Shown: positions 8,025-16,619 of the stretch, in pieces
How positions within the stretch are numbered: the stretch's first letter is position 1
Layout of the letters: the number at the start of each line of letters is the position of its first letter
Source of the DNA: an uncultured Caulobacter sp.
GTDB lineage: Bacteria > Pseudomonadota > Alphaproteobacteria > Caulobacterales > Caulobacteraceae
Direction of reading: 5' to 3'
DNA: 64,000 bases
Assembly (NCBI GenBank): GCA_937925635.1
Contig: CALALX010000013.1
Span: 10,575-74,574, forward strand
Position numbers and translations under genes: made by a program
Notes under the pieces: generated by a model
What the model was told of the DNA's origin: nothing
What the model saw: only the letters and a program-made list of their open reading frames with translations
The model's database searches: none

Positions 8025-9007
8025 GCGCGCCAGCTCCGCGCCGCGCGCCAGGCGATCAGGGCGAACACCGGCGCCCCGAACAGGGCGGTGACGACGCCCA
8101 GCTTCAGCTCCTGCTCGGTCGGGATCAGCCGCGAGGCCAGGTCCGCCAGCACCAGCAGAGTCGCGCCGGCCAGGGCCGAGGGCGCCAGGGTGCGGCCGGG
8201 ATCGTCGCCCGCTCCGCGACGGACCAGATGCGGGGCGGCCAGGCCCACGAAGCCGATGACGCCGGAGGCCGCCACCGCCGCGCCGGTCAGGATGGCCGCG
8301 CCCGCCACCGCCGCGGCGCGCAGCCGCGCCATCGGCAGGCCGGACAGGGCGGCGGTCTCCTCGCCCAGGGTCAACATGCGCAGGCCTCGCGCCGACCAGG
8401 CGACGAGCGCCGCGCCCGCCGCCATCGGAGCCAGCGCCGTCAGGGCGTCAGGCCAGTCGCGATTGGCGACCGAGCCCAGCATCCAGGTCAGCACCTCTGT
8501 GGCCATGATCGGCGAGGCGGCGAAGTTGTAGACCAGGGCCGACAGGGCGCCCGCGAAGGCGGAAATGGAGACTCCCATCAGGATCAGCGCCTCCGGGGTG
8601 CGAAAGCGCGCCGCCAGCACGGTCACGGCCAGACCGCAGGCCAGGGCGCCGGCCAGGGCGGCCCCCTCGATGGCGAACGGCAGCGCCGCCAGGCCCAGCG
8701 AGATCGAAAGGCCGGCGCCGAGGCCAGCGCTGGCCGAAACTCCGAGCACGCCCGGATCGGCCAGCGGGTTGCGCAGCAGCCCTTGCAGCGCCGCGCCGGC
8801 CAGGCCCAGCGCCGCGCCGACCAGGGCGGCCATCACCGCGCGCGGGGCCCTGATGGTCCACAGGATCTCGCCAGGGGCCGAGGCGGGATCGCCAAGCGCC
8901 GCGCCATAGTCGGCCAGGCTCATCGTCGTCTCACCGACCAGCACCGCGGCGACCAGGGCGGCGATCAGAAGGACCGCCAGGGCGGGAAGGGTCTTCACGG
9001 CGCTCAT
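8021..9007 (-). CDS. FecCD-family ABC transporter permease (BtuC-like)
   Basis: Inner-membrane channel for a metal-chelate importer. The 328-residue sequence is almost entirely hydrophobic with roughly ten membrane segments. It carries FecCD landmarks: RAPRAVMAALVGAALGLAGA, LQGLLRNPLADPGVLGVSAS, and the cytoplasmic coupling region VGLAAPHLVRR followed by ADLASRLIPTEQELKLGVVTALFGAPVF. Starts ATG at 9007, overlapping the binding-protein stop by four bases; its own stop overlaps the ATPase start. The three genes form one operon. Confidence 0.93.
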   Translation of the reverse strand: MSAVKTLPALAVLLIAALVAAVLVGETTMSLADYGAALGDPASAPGEILWTIRAPRAVMAALVGAALGLAGAALQGLLRNPLADPGVLGVSASAGLGAGLSISLGLAALPFAIEGAALAGALACGLAVTVLAARFRTPEALILMGVSISAFAGALSALVYNFAASPIMATEVLTWMLGSVANRDWPDALTALAPMAAGAALVAWSARGLRMLTLGEETAALSGLPMARLRAAAVAGAAILTGAAVAASGVIGFVGLAAPHLVRRGAGDDPGRTLAPSALAGATLLVLADLASRLIPTEQELKLGVVTALFGAPVFALIAWRAARSWRA

Positions 9008-9810
9008 CGCGGCGCCGCCCTGGCCAGGGTCTCGACGCTCTCGCCGATGAACCAGGCCGGGCAACCGATCTGGGACGCCGGCAGCGAGGCGACCGTGTGA
9101 TCGGCCAGGCGCTTCTTCAGCGCCGCGTGCCGGCCGGGGCCCCAGCGGCTCATCAGGCTCGACATCCGGTTGAAGAAGCCCAGCACGAAGGCGGCGGGCG
9201 GATTGCGGACCATGGTCTCCAGCGGAATTGGCTCCCAGGCCGGACCGGTGACGACGTTGGTCAGGCCGGCGGCGCGCAACATGGCGTCCATCAACGTGCC
9301 GCCGCCTGAGCTGTAGCCGGTCGGCGTCAGATACATGGCCGGCCGGTTCTTCCAGGCGCCTTTCGAGCGGAGCAGCCGCGCGTCGAGTTCGGAGATCAGC
9401 GCCTCGCCCCGGGCGCGCTGGTCGAGACCGGCGGCGACGACGCGGACGTTGGCGCGCACCGCCTCGAAGTCCTGGGCGTCCTGGATGCGCACCACCTTGA
9501 TCCCGCGTCGCTCCAGCGCCTCGGACAGTCGCGCGTCGCCGCCCCAATAGCGCACGACCACGTCGGGCCGCAGCGCCAGGACCGTCTCCGTCGTGGCGCG
9601 CCGCACCGGCAGGCCCCTCGCCTGCTCGCGCATGTAGCTGTCGGGATCGTCGGCCCGGGCCGAGACGCCGACGATGGCCTGGCGAGGGCTCAACGCGATG
9701 ACGTACTGGTCCGCGCAGCTGTCGACCGACATCACGCGCGGCGCGGCCGAGGACTCGCCGGCCTGCGCCAGCACCGCCGCGAGGGCGGCGCCGAACGCGA
9801 GCCGTCTCAT
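9004..9810 (-). CDS. Periplasmic metal-chelate substrate-binding protein (BtuF-like)
   Basis: Captures the ligand in the periplasm and hands it to the permease. The 268-residue protein has a short signal peptide (MRRLAFGAALAAVLAQAG) and then the class III binding-protein pattern: VMSVDSCADQYVIAL, a first lobe with RPDVVVRYWGG, a connecting helix and a second lobe with PTGYSSGGGTLMDAMLRAAG. First gene of the importer operon. Typical of BtuF/FhuD-type proteins that bind cobalamin or siderophores; the ligand is unknown. Confidence 0.88.
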   Translation of the reverse strand: MRRLAFGAALAAVLAQAGESSAAPRVMSVDSCADQYVIALSPRQAIVGVSARADDPDSYMREQARGLPVRRATTETVLALRPDVVVRYWGGDARLSEALERRGIKVVRIQDAQDFEAVRANVRVVAAGLDQRARGEALISELDARLLRSKGAWKNRPAMYLTPTGYSSGGGTLMDAMLRAAGLTNVVTGPAWEPIPLETMVRNPPAAFVLGFFNRMSSLMSRWGPGRHAALKKRLADHTVASLPASQIGCPAWFIGESVETLARAAPR

Positions 9811-9814
9811 CGGC

Positions 9815-10450
9815 TCAGTCCGTGACCAGGCCGTAGAGCAGGCCGTCGAGCATGACGGTCTTCAGGTCGGCCGTCGGCGCCCATTCGAACTTGGGCCGGA
9901 TCAGCAGCAGGGCGACCAGGCCATGACAGGCCGTCCAGAGCGTCTGAGCGGCGCTGTCGACCGTCCCGGTGCGCAGCCGGCCGGAGGCGCCGATCTCCCG
10001 CACCACGCCGACGAACTTGTCGTAGCAGCGGTCGGCGAGGTCGCGGGTCATGTCCTGCTTTTCCTCGCTGAGCAGTCCGGCCGGGCCGCAGAAGACGAGT
10101 TGGTAGGCGTTCGGGTTGCCCAGCCCGAAGTCGATGTAGGCGTCGAGCATCAGCCGGACCCGTGACACCGCGTCGATCGGCCGGGCCGCGATCTCGGTAT
10201 TGATATTCAGCAGCTTCTCGATGGCGCCGTCGCAGATCTCGAGCAGGATTTCGTCCTTGTCCCGGAAATGCATGTAGAGCGCCGTCGACGAGACACCGAC
10301 CTCGTCGGCGATCTTGCGGATCGTGGCTCCCTGATATCCTTCGGCCACGAAGATACGCTCGGCCGCCTGAAGGATCTCGCCGCGCCTCAGATGCCCGTCA
10401 CCCTTGGGCTTCCGGGCCGAACGCTGCGGCTTTTTCAACGTCGTCGTCAC
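9815..10450 (-). CDS. TetR/AcrR family transcriptional regulator
   Basis: One-component repressor. A basic N-terminal tail (KKPQRSARKPKG) precedes the TetR helix-turn-helix: RRGEILQAAERIFVAEGYQGATIRKIADEVGVSSTALYMHFRDKDEILLE. The helical ligand domain includes TCHGLVALLLIRP, a segment common in the TetR_C_13/WHG subgroup. I place the start at GTG 10450, with an AGGGGA ten bases upstream, giving 211 residues; an in-frame TTG at 10501 is possible. It lies four bases upstream of the binding-protein gene on the same strand, so it may be co-transcribed with or regulate the importer. Confidence 0.88.
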   Translation of the reverse strand: MTTTLKKPQRSARKPKGDGHLRRGEILQAAERIFVAEGYQGATIRKIADEVGVSSTALYMHFRDKDEILLEICDGAIEKLLNINTEIAARPIDAVSRVRLMLDAYIDFGLGNPNAYQLVFCGPAGLLSEEKQDMTRDLADRCYDKFVGVVREIGASGRLRTGTVDSAAQTLWTACHGLVALLLIRPKFEWAPTADLKTVMLDGLLYGLVTD

Positions 10451-10625
10451 GACTCGCCATTCCCCTGCGTTTCTGTTCCCCTGCGGACCACTAAACGGCA
10501 ATCACCCACGAGCCGCAACCCGCGAGGATGCCGGAACGCTCGTTAAGGTTGCCATTGTGTTAATTTCCTCTTGACGGCGAGCTCTCGCCGCATGAGTGAT
10601 TCCCGCGCCACACGGCGGGGATCCC

Positions 10626-12050
10626 ATGAGCGAAGCGAGTCCAACCTCTGAACGCTTCCGATCGCCGAACGCCCGGCGGCCAGCGATCCACCACCCTACG
10701 CCGCGCCTGATCGACGGCAGCCAGGCGCTGAGCACCCGGGGCGCGGTCGTGCCGCCGACGGCCACGCAGTGGTTGTTCGTGGCGGCGGCGCTTCTCCTTC
10801 CAGCGGCGGCCCTGGCCCAATGGCCGCGCGAGACGGGCGTCGTCCTCCATCACGGCTTCTTCCTGCTGTTCGCCCTGGCCGCCTCCAGCCGGCTCGCGGC
10901 GGCGCTGACGCCTCAAGGCGACGCCGCGCCCGCGACGGTCGCGGACGACGACCTTCCCGGCTACAGCGTGATCCTGCCCCTCTATCGCGAGGCCGAGGTC
11001 GTTCCGCAGCTCGTCTCGGCGCTGGAGGCCATCGACTATCCTCGCGACCGCCTGCAGTTGATGTTCGTGGTCGAGGCCGACGACCCGGAGACCCGCGCCG
11101 CGCTCGCCGGCCTGGCTCTGCCCGATCATGCCGAGGTGGTGGTTGCGCCGCCGGGCCTGCCCCGCACCAAGCCGCGCGCCTGCAATATCGCCCTGGATCG
11201 GGCCACGGGCGCGCTGGTGACCATCTATGACGCCGAGGACCGCCCTGATCCCGGCCAGCTGCGCGAGGCCGCCACCGGCTTCGCGGCCGGTTCAGCGCGC
11301 CTCGCCTGCCTTCAGGCCCCTTTGCGGATCGAGCACGACCGTCGGTTCCTGCCGCGCCAGTTCGCGCTGGAGTACGCCATTCAGTTCGAAGTCTTACTGC
11401 CGATGCTGTCCAGGCTCGGCGCGCCCTTCCCGCTCGGCGGCACCAGCAATCACTTTCGCATGAGCGCGCTGCAGGCCGTCGGCGGCTGGGATCCCTGGAA
11501 CGTCACCGAGGACGCTGACCTCGGCTTCCGTCTGGCCGCCGAAGGCTATGAACTCGGCGTCCTCCGCGCTCCAACCTACGAGAACGCGCCGGACAGCCTG
11601 GCGGTTTGGCTGCCGCAGCGGGCGCGCTGGACGAAGGGCTACATGCAGACCTTCGGCGTTCAGACCCGCCATCCGCCCCACTGGCGCACCGGCGTCATGG
11701 CGGCCTTCGCGATGACCCTGGGGGTCGCCATCCTCGCGGCCTTCGCCCATGCTCCGCTGCTGGCCTTCACTCTGGTCGGCCTAACGGCGGGTCTGGTCGC
11801 GGGCGAGGCGTGGCTGCAGCCCGCCGATGTCGTCCTCTTGATCACCGGCTGGCTCTGCACCATGGCCGCCGCAGCCGTTGCGGTGCGCCGCGCGGACGCC
11901 GGGCTGCGGCTTTCGGACCTGTTGCTGATGCCCCTTTATTGGCCGCTGCACAGCCTTGCGGCGGTCCATGCGTTGGTCCAGCTGATCCTCTGCCCGCACC
12001 ACTGGGACAAGACGCGGCACGTTGCGCGCACTGGACAGGCCGCCGCCTGA
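10626..12050 (+). CDS. Family 2 membrane glycosyltransferase
   Basis: Processive or single-transfer sugar transferase of the cellulose-synthase-like GT2 group. The 474-residue protein has two N-terminal membrane segments, then the GT-A domain beginning PGYSVILPLYREAEVV, acidic motifs VVEADD and TIYDAEDRPDPG, the catalytic-base region WNVTEDADLGFRL and the product-site motif QRARWTKGYMQT, followed by C-terminal membrane helices. ATG at 10626 follows GGGG. No other polysaccharide genes are adjacent, so the acceptor and product are unknown. The 175-bp region upstream holds only a short GGCGA/TCGCC hairpin near 10576-10589. Confidence 0.88.
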   Translation: MSEASPTSERFRSPNARRPAIHHPTPRLIDGSQALSTRGAVVPPTATQWLFVAAALLLPAAALAQWPRETGVVLHHGFFLLFALAASSRLAAALTPQGDAAPATVADDDLPGYSVILPLYREAEVVPQLVSALEAIDYPRDRLQLMFVVEADDPETRAALAGLALPDHAEVVVAPPGLPRTKPRACNIALDRATGALVTIYDAEDRPDPGQLREAATGFAAGSARLACLQAPLRIEHDRRFLPRQFALEYAIQFEVLLPMLSRLGAPFPLGGTSNHFRMSALQAVGGWDPWNVTEDADLGFRLAAEGYELGVLRAPTYENAPDSLAVWLPQRARWTKGYMQTFGVQTRHPPHWRTGVMAAFAMTLGVAILAAFAHAPLLAFTLVGLTAGLVAGEAWLQPADVVLLITGWLCTMAAAAVAVRRADAGLRLSDLLLMPLYWPLHSLAAVHALVQLILCPHHWDKTRHVARTGQAAA

Positions 12051-12066
12051 GCCGTATCGCCCGGCC

Positions 12067-12954
12067 ATGAGCGGTCCGACCATCGCCGAGGCCCCGAGCC
12101 TGATGCGCACCACCGGCTGGGAGGACTACGCCCTGCTGGACAGCGGCGGCGGCCGCAAGCTTGAGCGCTACGGTCCCTATACCGTCGTCCGACCCGAGCC
12201 GCAGTGCCTGTGGCGGCCGCGTCTTGACGCGAGCGTCTGGGACGGCGCCGACGCGGTCTTCGACCCCTCCGACGAGGACGAGGCCGGTCGCTGGCGGTTC
12301 AAGGGCAAGCCGGTCGATAGCTGGGAGCTTTCCTGGCGAAACGCCCGATTCCATGGCCGTTTCACCAACTTCCGGCACCTGGCGTTCTTCCCCGAACAGG
12401 CGGCCAACTGGCAATGGCTCGACGCCCGCCAGCGCGCGGCGGGGCGGCCGCTGAAGATCCTGAACCTGTTCGGCTATACCGGCGTCGCCAGCCTGGTCTG
12501 CGCCCTGGCCGGGGCGCAGGTGACCCACGTCGACGCCTCCAAGCAGTCGGTGCAGCGGGCCCGCGAAAACGCGGACCTGTCGGGCGTGACCAACGTGCGC
12601 TGGATCGTCGAGGACGCCCGTCGCTTCGTGCAGCGCGAGGATCGGCGCGGCAACCGCTACGACGGCATCATCCTGGACCCGCCGAAGTTCGGCCGCGGGC
12701 CCGACGGCGAGGTCTGGCGGCTGTTCGAGGATTTGCCGGAGATGATCCATCTCTGCGGCGGCCTGCTCGGCGAAGACGCCTCCTTCCTTATCCTGAACGC
12801 CTACGCCGCCCGTATCTCGGGCGCCTCGATGGCCGGACTGGTCGCCGAAGCCGTAGACCGGCCCGGCCGCGTCGACTGGGGCGAACTGGCCCTCGTCGAG
12901 GCGGCCGGCGAGCGTCAGGTGGGCCTCAGTTTCTTCGCGCGGTGGGCGTCGTGA
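12067..12954 (+). CDS. Class I SAM-dependent RNA methyltransferase (RlmI/RlmK-like)
   Basis: Probable rRNA base methyltransferase of the COG1092 group. The 295-residue product shows the SAM-binding motif ILNLFGYTGVASLVCALAGA, acidic motif II THVDASKQSV and catalytic motif IV DGIILDPPKFGRG, followed by the helicoidal C-terminal region. There is no PUA domain, unlike full-length E. coli RlmI. It ends in a GTGA overlap with the SpoU methyltransferase gene, making a two-gene RNA-methylation operon. The target nucleotide is not predictable from the sequence. Confidence 0.88.
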   Translation: MSGPTIAEAPSLMRTTGWEDYALLDSGGGRKLERYGPYTVVRPEPQCLWRPRLDASVWDGADAVFDPSDEDEAGRWRFKGKPVDSWELSWRNARFHGRFTNFRHLAFFPEQAANWQWLDARQRAAGRPLKILNLFGYTGVASLVCALAGAQVTHVDASKQSVQRARENADLSGVTNVRWIVEDARRFVQREDRRGNRYDGIILDPPKFGRGPDGEVWRLFEDLPEMIHLCGGLLGEDASFLILNAYAARISGASMAGLVAEAVDRPGRVDWGELALVEAAGERQVGLSFFARWAS

Positions 12955-13739
12955 GCCGGCTCGTCACCTCGCACGGCAATCCGACCGTCAAGGCGGTCAA
13001 GGCGCTGCACATGCGCAAGGCCCGAGCGGAGAGCGGCCAGTTCCTCGCCGAGGGCCTGAAGGTGGTCACCGAGGGCGTCGAACTCGGCCATTCGCCGAGA
13101 ATCCTGCTCTACGGCAAGGATGCGGCCGACCATCCGCTGCTGCGCAAGGCCATTGTCGCCACCGAGGCCGCGCGAGGCGAGGTTATCGAGGTAACTCTCG
13201 AAATACTCGAAAAAATCGCGCGCCGAGATAACCCTCAAGCCGTGCTGGCCGTGTTCGACCAGATCCTCACGCCGCTGCAGGCGCTGGAGCCGCAATCGGC
13301 GGCGGTCTGGGTGGCGCTGCATAGGGTCCGCGACCCCGGCAACCTCGGGACCATCGTGCGCACCGCCGACGCGGCAGGCTGCGGCGGGGTCATCCTGGTC
13401 GGCGACTGCTGCGATCCCTGGTCGGTCGAGGCCGTGCGGGCGACCATGGGTTCAATCTTCGCGGTGCCGATCGTCAAGGCGACCGAGGCCGAGTTCATCG
13501 CCTGGCGCGGCGCCTGGCCGGGCTCGGTCGTCGGCACGCTGCTCACGGCGACGGTCGACCACAGGTCCGCGGACTATCGTCACCCGTCCCTCGTGCTGAT
13601 GGGCAATGAACAGGCCGGCCTGACGCCCGAACTGGCCGCCCTCTGCGACGTCAACGTCAAGATCCCGATGCGCGGCCGCGCCGACAGCCTGAACCTGTCG
13701 GTGGCGACCGGGATCATGATCTACGCCGCGGGGGAGTGA
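12951..13739 (+). CDS. TrmH/SpoU-family RNA 2'-O-methyltransferase
   Basis: Knotted SPOUT methyltransferase acting on rRNA or tRNA ribose. The 262-residue protein has an N-terminal substrate-binding domain (VKALHMRKARAESGQFLAEG) and the SPOUT core with motif 1 VRDPGNLGTIVRTADAAG, motif 2 LVLMGNEQAGLTPE and motif 3 IPMRGRADSLNLSVATGI. The GTG start at 12951 overlaps the preceding stop. Family members include TrmH, RlmB and the 23S enzyme TsnR-like group; the specific target is uncertain. Confidence 0.92.
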   Translation: MSRLVTSHGNPTVKAVKALHMRKARAESGQFLAEGLKVVTEGVELGHSPRILLYGKDAADHPLLRKAIVATEAARGEVIEVTLEILEKIARRDNPQAVLAVFDQILTPLQALEPQSAAVWVALHRVRDPGNLGTIVRTADAAGCGGVILVGDCCDPWSVEAVRATMGSIFAVPIVKATEAEFIAWRGAWPGSVVGTLLTATVDHRSADYRHPSLVLMGNEQAGLTPELAALCDVNVKIPMRGRADSLNLSVATGIMIYAAGE

Positions 13740-13827
13740 TTTTCGCGCGCCGCCAATGTCGGGCGGCCGGATGCGCCGGCGTCCTGCGGCCGTAGCCGCC
13801 CGTGCGGCCCGCTGAAAGGACGCTCCC

Positions 13828-14178
13828 ATGCCCCGCTATATCCTGAGCATCATCCAGCCCGACGGCCCCGCGCCCTCGCCAGAGTTCCTCGCGCCGATCC
13901 TGAAGGACCTGTCCGCCGTCAACGCCGACATGACGGCCGCCGGCGTCCGCGTCATGGCCGCGGGATTGAAGCCGTCCGCCGAGGCGTTCGTCGTGCGCGG
14001 CGGTCGCGGCGCCGTCGCCGTCACCGACGGTCCGTTCGCCGAGAGCAAGGAGCACATCGGCGGCTTCACCCTCATCGAGGTCATGGGACCCGAACAGGCC
14101 CGCTACTGGGCCACGCGGCTGCATGAGGCGATCACCCTGCCGATCGAAGTGCGCGAACTGGTCGAGGCTGGCGGCTAA
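13828..14178 (+). CDS. YciI-like/DGPF-domain protein
   Basis: A 116-residue dimeric alpha-beta-barrel protein of the YCII superfamily. The hallmark VTDGPFAESKEHIGGF segment is present, preceded by MPRYILSIIQPDG. Family members are often encoded near ECF sigma factors and have no well-defined reaction. Separated by 88 bp from the methyltransferase operon, so probably its own unit. Its TAA stop overlaps the TAG stop of the convergent amidohydrolase gene on the sequence CTAA. Confidence 0.88.
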   Translation: MPRYILSIIQPDGPAPSPEFLAPILKDLSAVNADMTAAGVRVMAAGLKPSAEAFVVRGGRGAVAVTDGPFAESKEHIGGFTLIEVMGPEQARYWATRLHEAITLPIEVRELVEAGG

Positions 14179-15983
14179 CCCGCCGACCACACCCGCCGAC
14201 CGCCGACCCAGGTCTCCAGCACCCGGATGTCGCGCAGCGTCTCCGGGGGCGCGGTCAGCGGGTCGCGATCAAGGATCACGAAGTCGGCCAGCTTGCCCGG
14301 CTCCAGCGAACCGATCTCGTGCTCCGAGCGGCACTGCCAGGCGGCGTCGCGAGTCAGGGCGATGATGGCCTGTTCGACCGTGACCCGTTCGGCGGGGTTG
14401 AGCACCTCGCCCGGCGCCTTCCAGAGGGTGCGGTTGACGGCATTGTCGATCATCCGAAAGGGGTCTGTCTCGGTGACCGGCTCGTCCGAGTGCATGGTCC
14501 AGCGAATTCCGGCGCGGCCGCAGGATCGTGCGCGTCCGAGGAGGCCGGCCTTGTCCAGTCCGAAGATCTCGTCCCGGAACGCCTTGCCCCAGTAGTGGAC
14601 GTGGCCGATCAGGAAGCTGGGCGACACGCCCAGCCGCGCGATGCGGGCGATCTGCTCATCGTGCAGCACCGAACAGTGCTCGATCCGGAATCGGGCGTCA
14701 GCCGGGGCCCCGGCGTCCATGGCCGCCTCGATGGCGTCGAGAGCCCGATCGATGGCGAGGTCTCCGTTGGCGTGGATCACCACCTGCCAGCCCTGCAGCG
14801 CCCGTTTGACCACGATCCCGCGCAGGACGTCGGGCTCGACATAGGCCATGCCCGTCCCGCCCCCGAGGTAGGGTTCGCGCTGCAGACCCGTGCGGCCCTG
14901 GTTGGAACCGTCCGAGACGATCTTCCAGCCGATGGTGCGGACCATCGCGTCGCCGTCGCCCGGCTTCAGGTCCATGGCGTCCCAGGTTCGCTCGCCCGCC
15001 TGGATCAGCGAATTGCGCATGCGGACGGTCATGTGGCCGGACTCGGCGAAGCCTCGGAAGGCGGCCAGCTCGCCCTTGCCCTGGAAGCCGCCGGCGGCCT
15101 GGTCGCAAACCGTGGTGACGCCGACACGGTTGACCTTTTCGCAGACCCGGCGGCAGGCGAGCGCAAGGTCCTCGCCGGCCAGGGCCGCCAGGTTGTGGCC
15201 GAGCACCGTGAACATCGCCGCCTGCCCTTGCAGCACGCCGTTGGGCAGGCCATCGGCCCCGCGGGCGTAGGACGACCCCGGCGGGTTCGGCGTCGCGGCG
15301 GTGACGCGCGCGAGCTCCAGCGCGACGCTGTTGCAGTAGGCGATGTGCAGCGAGGCGTTGAACAGGAAGACGGGATTGGCCGGCGCGACCGCATCCAGCG
15401 TGCGCCGGGTGATGCGGTCCGCGCCGGGCTGGAGCGAAGGATCAAACTGGCGCGCGACGATCCAGGCGCCCGGCTCGGCCGCGGCGGCCATCTCGCCCAG
15501 GCGACGCAGGACCGCGTCCGCGTCCTCGCAGACCATGGCGCCGACGTCTGCGATGGCCCCGAACATGGCGATGGCGAAGAAGTGCAGGTGCGGCTCGATG
15601 AAGCCCGGCATCACCGTCCGGCCGTCGGCGTCGATCACCTCTGCGCCCTCGCCGGCGGCCGCGCGCACGGCCTCCAGCTCCCCGACCGCGACGATGCGGC
15701 CGTTCGAGAAGGCCAGCGCCTGGGCGGTGGAGAAGGCCTCGTCGACGGTCAGCACCCGGGCGTTGGCGATGACGGTCACCCCGCTATGCGCCGCCGGCCT
15801 CGGGCCGAAACGTCGCCAGCCTGACTCCCGCCCCGCCGCGGCCAGCTGCGGCAGCGTCAACAGGCCGAGGGTCCGAAGGGCCGGCGAGCAGCAGACACAG
15901 CCGTGCAGACCCGGATCGGCGGCCGTAAAGCGGCGCATGACCAGGGCCCCGGAGGCGCCCTTGTCGCCGTCAATCGTTGTCAT
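14175..15983 (-). CDS. YtcJ-type metal-dependent amidohydrolase
   Basis: Amidohydrolase-superfamily enzyme of the COG1574 group, hydrolysing an unknown amide or related substrate. Of 602 residues, the C-terminal ~530 form the barrel with VMPGFIEPHLHFF metal ligands, VIHANGDLAIDRALDAIE, FRIEHCSVLHDEQIARIARLG, WTMHSDEPVTETDPF and the C-terminal LEPGKLADFVILDRDP strand. The N-terminal stretch before the barrel carries an unusual HGCVCCSPALR motif (C29, C31, C32), absent from classical YtcJ. ATG at 15983 follows GGGAGGGAA. Confidence 0.88.
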   Translation of the reverse strand: MTTIDGDKGASGALVMRRFTAADPGLHGCVCCSPALRTLGLLTLPQLAAAGRESGWRRFGPRPAAHSGVTVIANARVLTVDEAFSTAQALAFSNGRIVAVGELEAVRAAAGEGAEVIDADGRTVMPGFIEPHLHFFAIAMFGAIADVGAMVCEDADAVLRRLGEMAAAAEPGAWIVARQFDPSLQPGADRITRRTLDAVAPANPVFLFNASLHIAYCNSVALELARVTAATPNPPGSSYARGADGLPNGVLQGQAAMFTVLGHNLAALAGEDLALACRRVCEKVNRVGVTTVCDQAAGGFQGKGELAAFRGFAESGHMTVRMRNSLIQAGERTWDAMDLKPGDGDAMVRTIGWKIVSDGSNQGRTGLQREPYLGGGTGMAYVEPDVLRGIVVKRALQGWQVVIHANGDLAIDRALDAIEAAMDAGAPADARFRIEHCSVLHDEQIARIARLGVSPSFLIGHVHYWGKAFRDEIFGLDKAGLLGRARSCGRAGIRWTMHSDEPVTETDPFRMIDNAVNRTLWKAPGEVLNPAERVTVEQAIIALTRDAAWQCRSEHEIGSLEPGKLADFVILDRDPLTAPPETLRDIRVLETWVGGRRVWSAG

Positions 15984-16092
15984 CTTCCCTCCCCGCCGTC
16001 CGACGGACACGATCACCCGGAACCCTGCCCCGGCGCCAGCGGCGACCGCCCCCAGAACGGGGATCAGCTGACGCCCCTCGCGGTGCGGTCGC

Positions 16093-16500
16093 CTACTCGC
16101 GCAGCGTCGCCATGCGCTGGCGGTAAACCGACCAGTCGGGATCATACTCGGTGGAGTACTCCGGCTCGACCGGACCGGCGGCGGCGTCGATGTGTTCGAC
16201 CGCCCGGTCGACATGGCTGGCGTAGCAGAAATAGCGGACACGGCCGTCGTGAGTCTCGACGAAGGCCAGCACGATGCGCACCCGCTCGCTCGGCCGTTCC
16301 AGCGCCTCGGCCTTGAATCGCTCGAGCATCTCGTCGTCGCCCTCGCCCGGCAGGGCGCTGTCGTCGACGGAGTCATAGAAGACGTCGACGACCAGCAGGT
16401 TGGGCAGCACCGGCAGCGGTTCCATCTCGCGCGCGCGGATCAGCACGGGCTTGCCGGCCATCTCCCCCTCCGCGAGCAACCACTTCTCGTTCGCCGGCAT
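16093..16500 (-). CDS. DUF695-like protein of unknown function
   Basis: A 135-residue soluble protein, MPANEKWLLAEGEMAGKPVLIRAR onward, with the acidic, aromatic-rich pattern of DUF695 proteins: LLVVDVFYDS, RVRIVLAFVETHDGRVRYFCYASH and a C-terminal PEYSTEYDPDWSVYRQRM. The ATG at 16500 is preferred because the upstream in-frame extension is basic and unlike the family. No function is known. It stands between the amidohydrolase and hrpB genes, all on the minus strand with gaps of about 110 bp. Confidence 0.75.
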   Translation of the reverse strand: MPANEKWLLAEGEMAGKPVLIRAREMEPLPVLPNLLVVDVFYDSVDDSALPGEGDDEMLERFKAEALERPSERVRIVLAFVETHDGRVRYFCYASHVDRAVEHIDAAAGPVEPEYSTEYDPDWSVYRQRMATLRE

Positions 16501-16619
16501 CCGCCGCCGCCCTCCATGTTCAGGTCGATCCATGGTCCGGGGGGACGCCGGACGCAACAGGGCGGGCGGGATTCGGTCGTACGGCAAGCTCACAAGTTCG
16601 AAAGCGCCGCGCGCCGATT

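Noticed and set aside
10543..10563. Possible CtrA box TTAA-N-TTAA upstream of the GT2 gene
   Set aside because: The spacer is 13 bp, not the 7 bp of the CtrA consensus.
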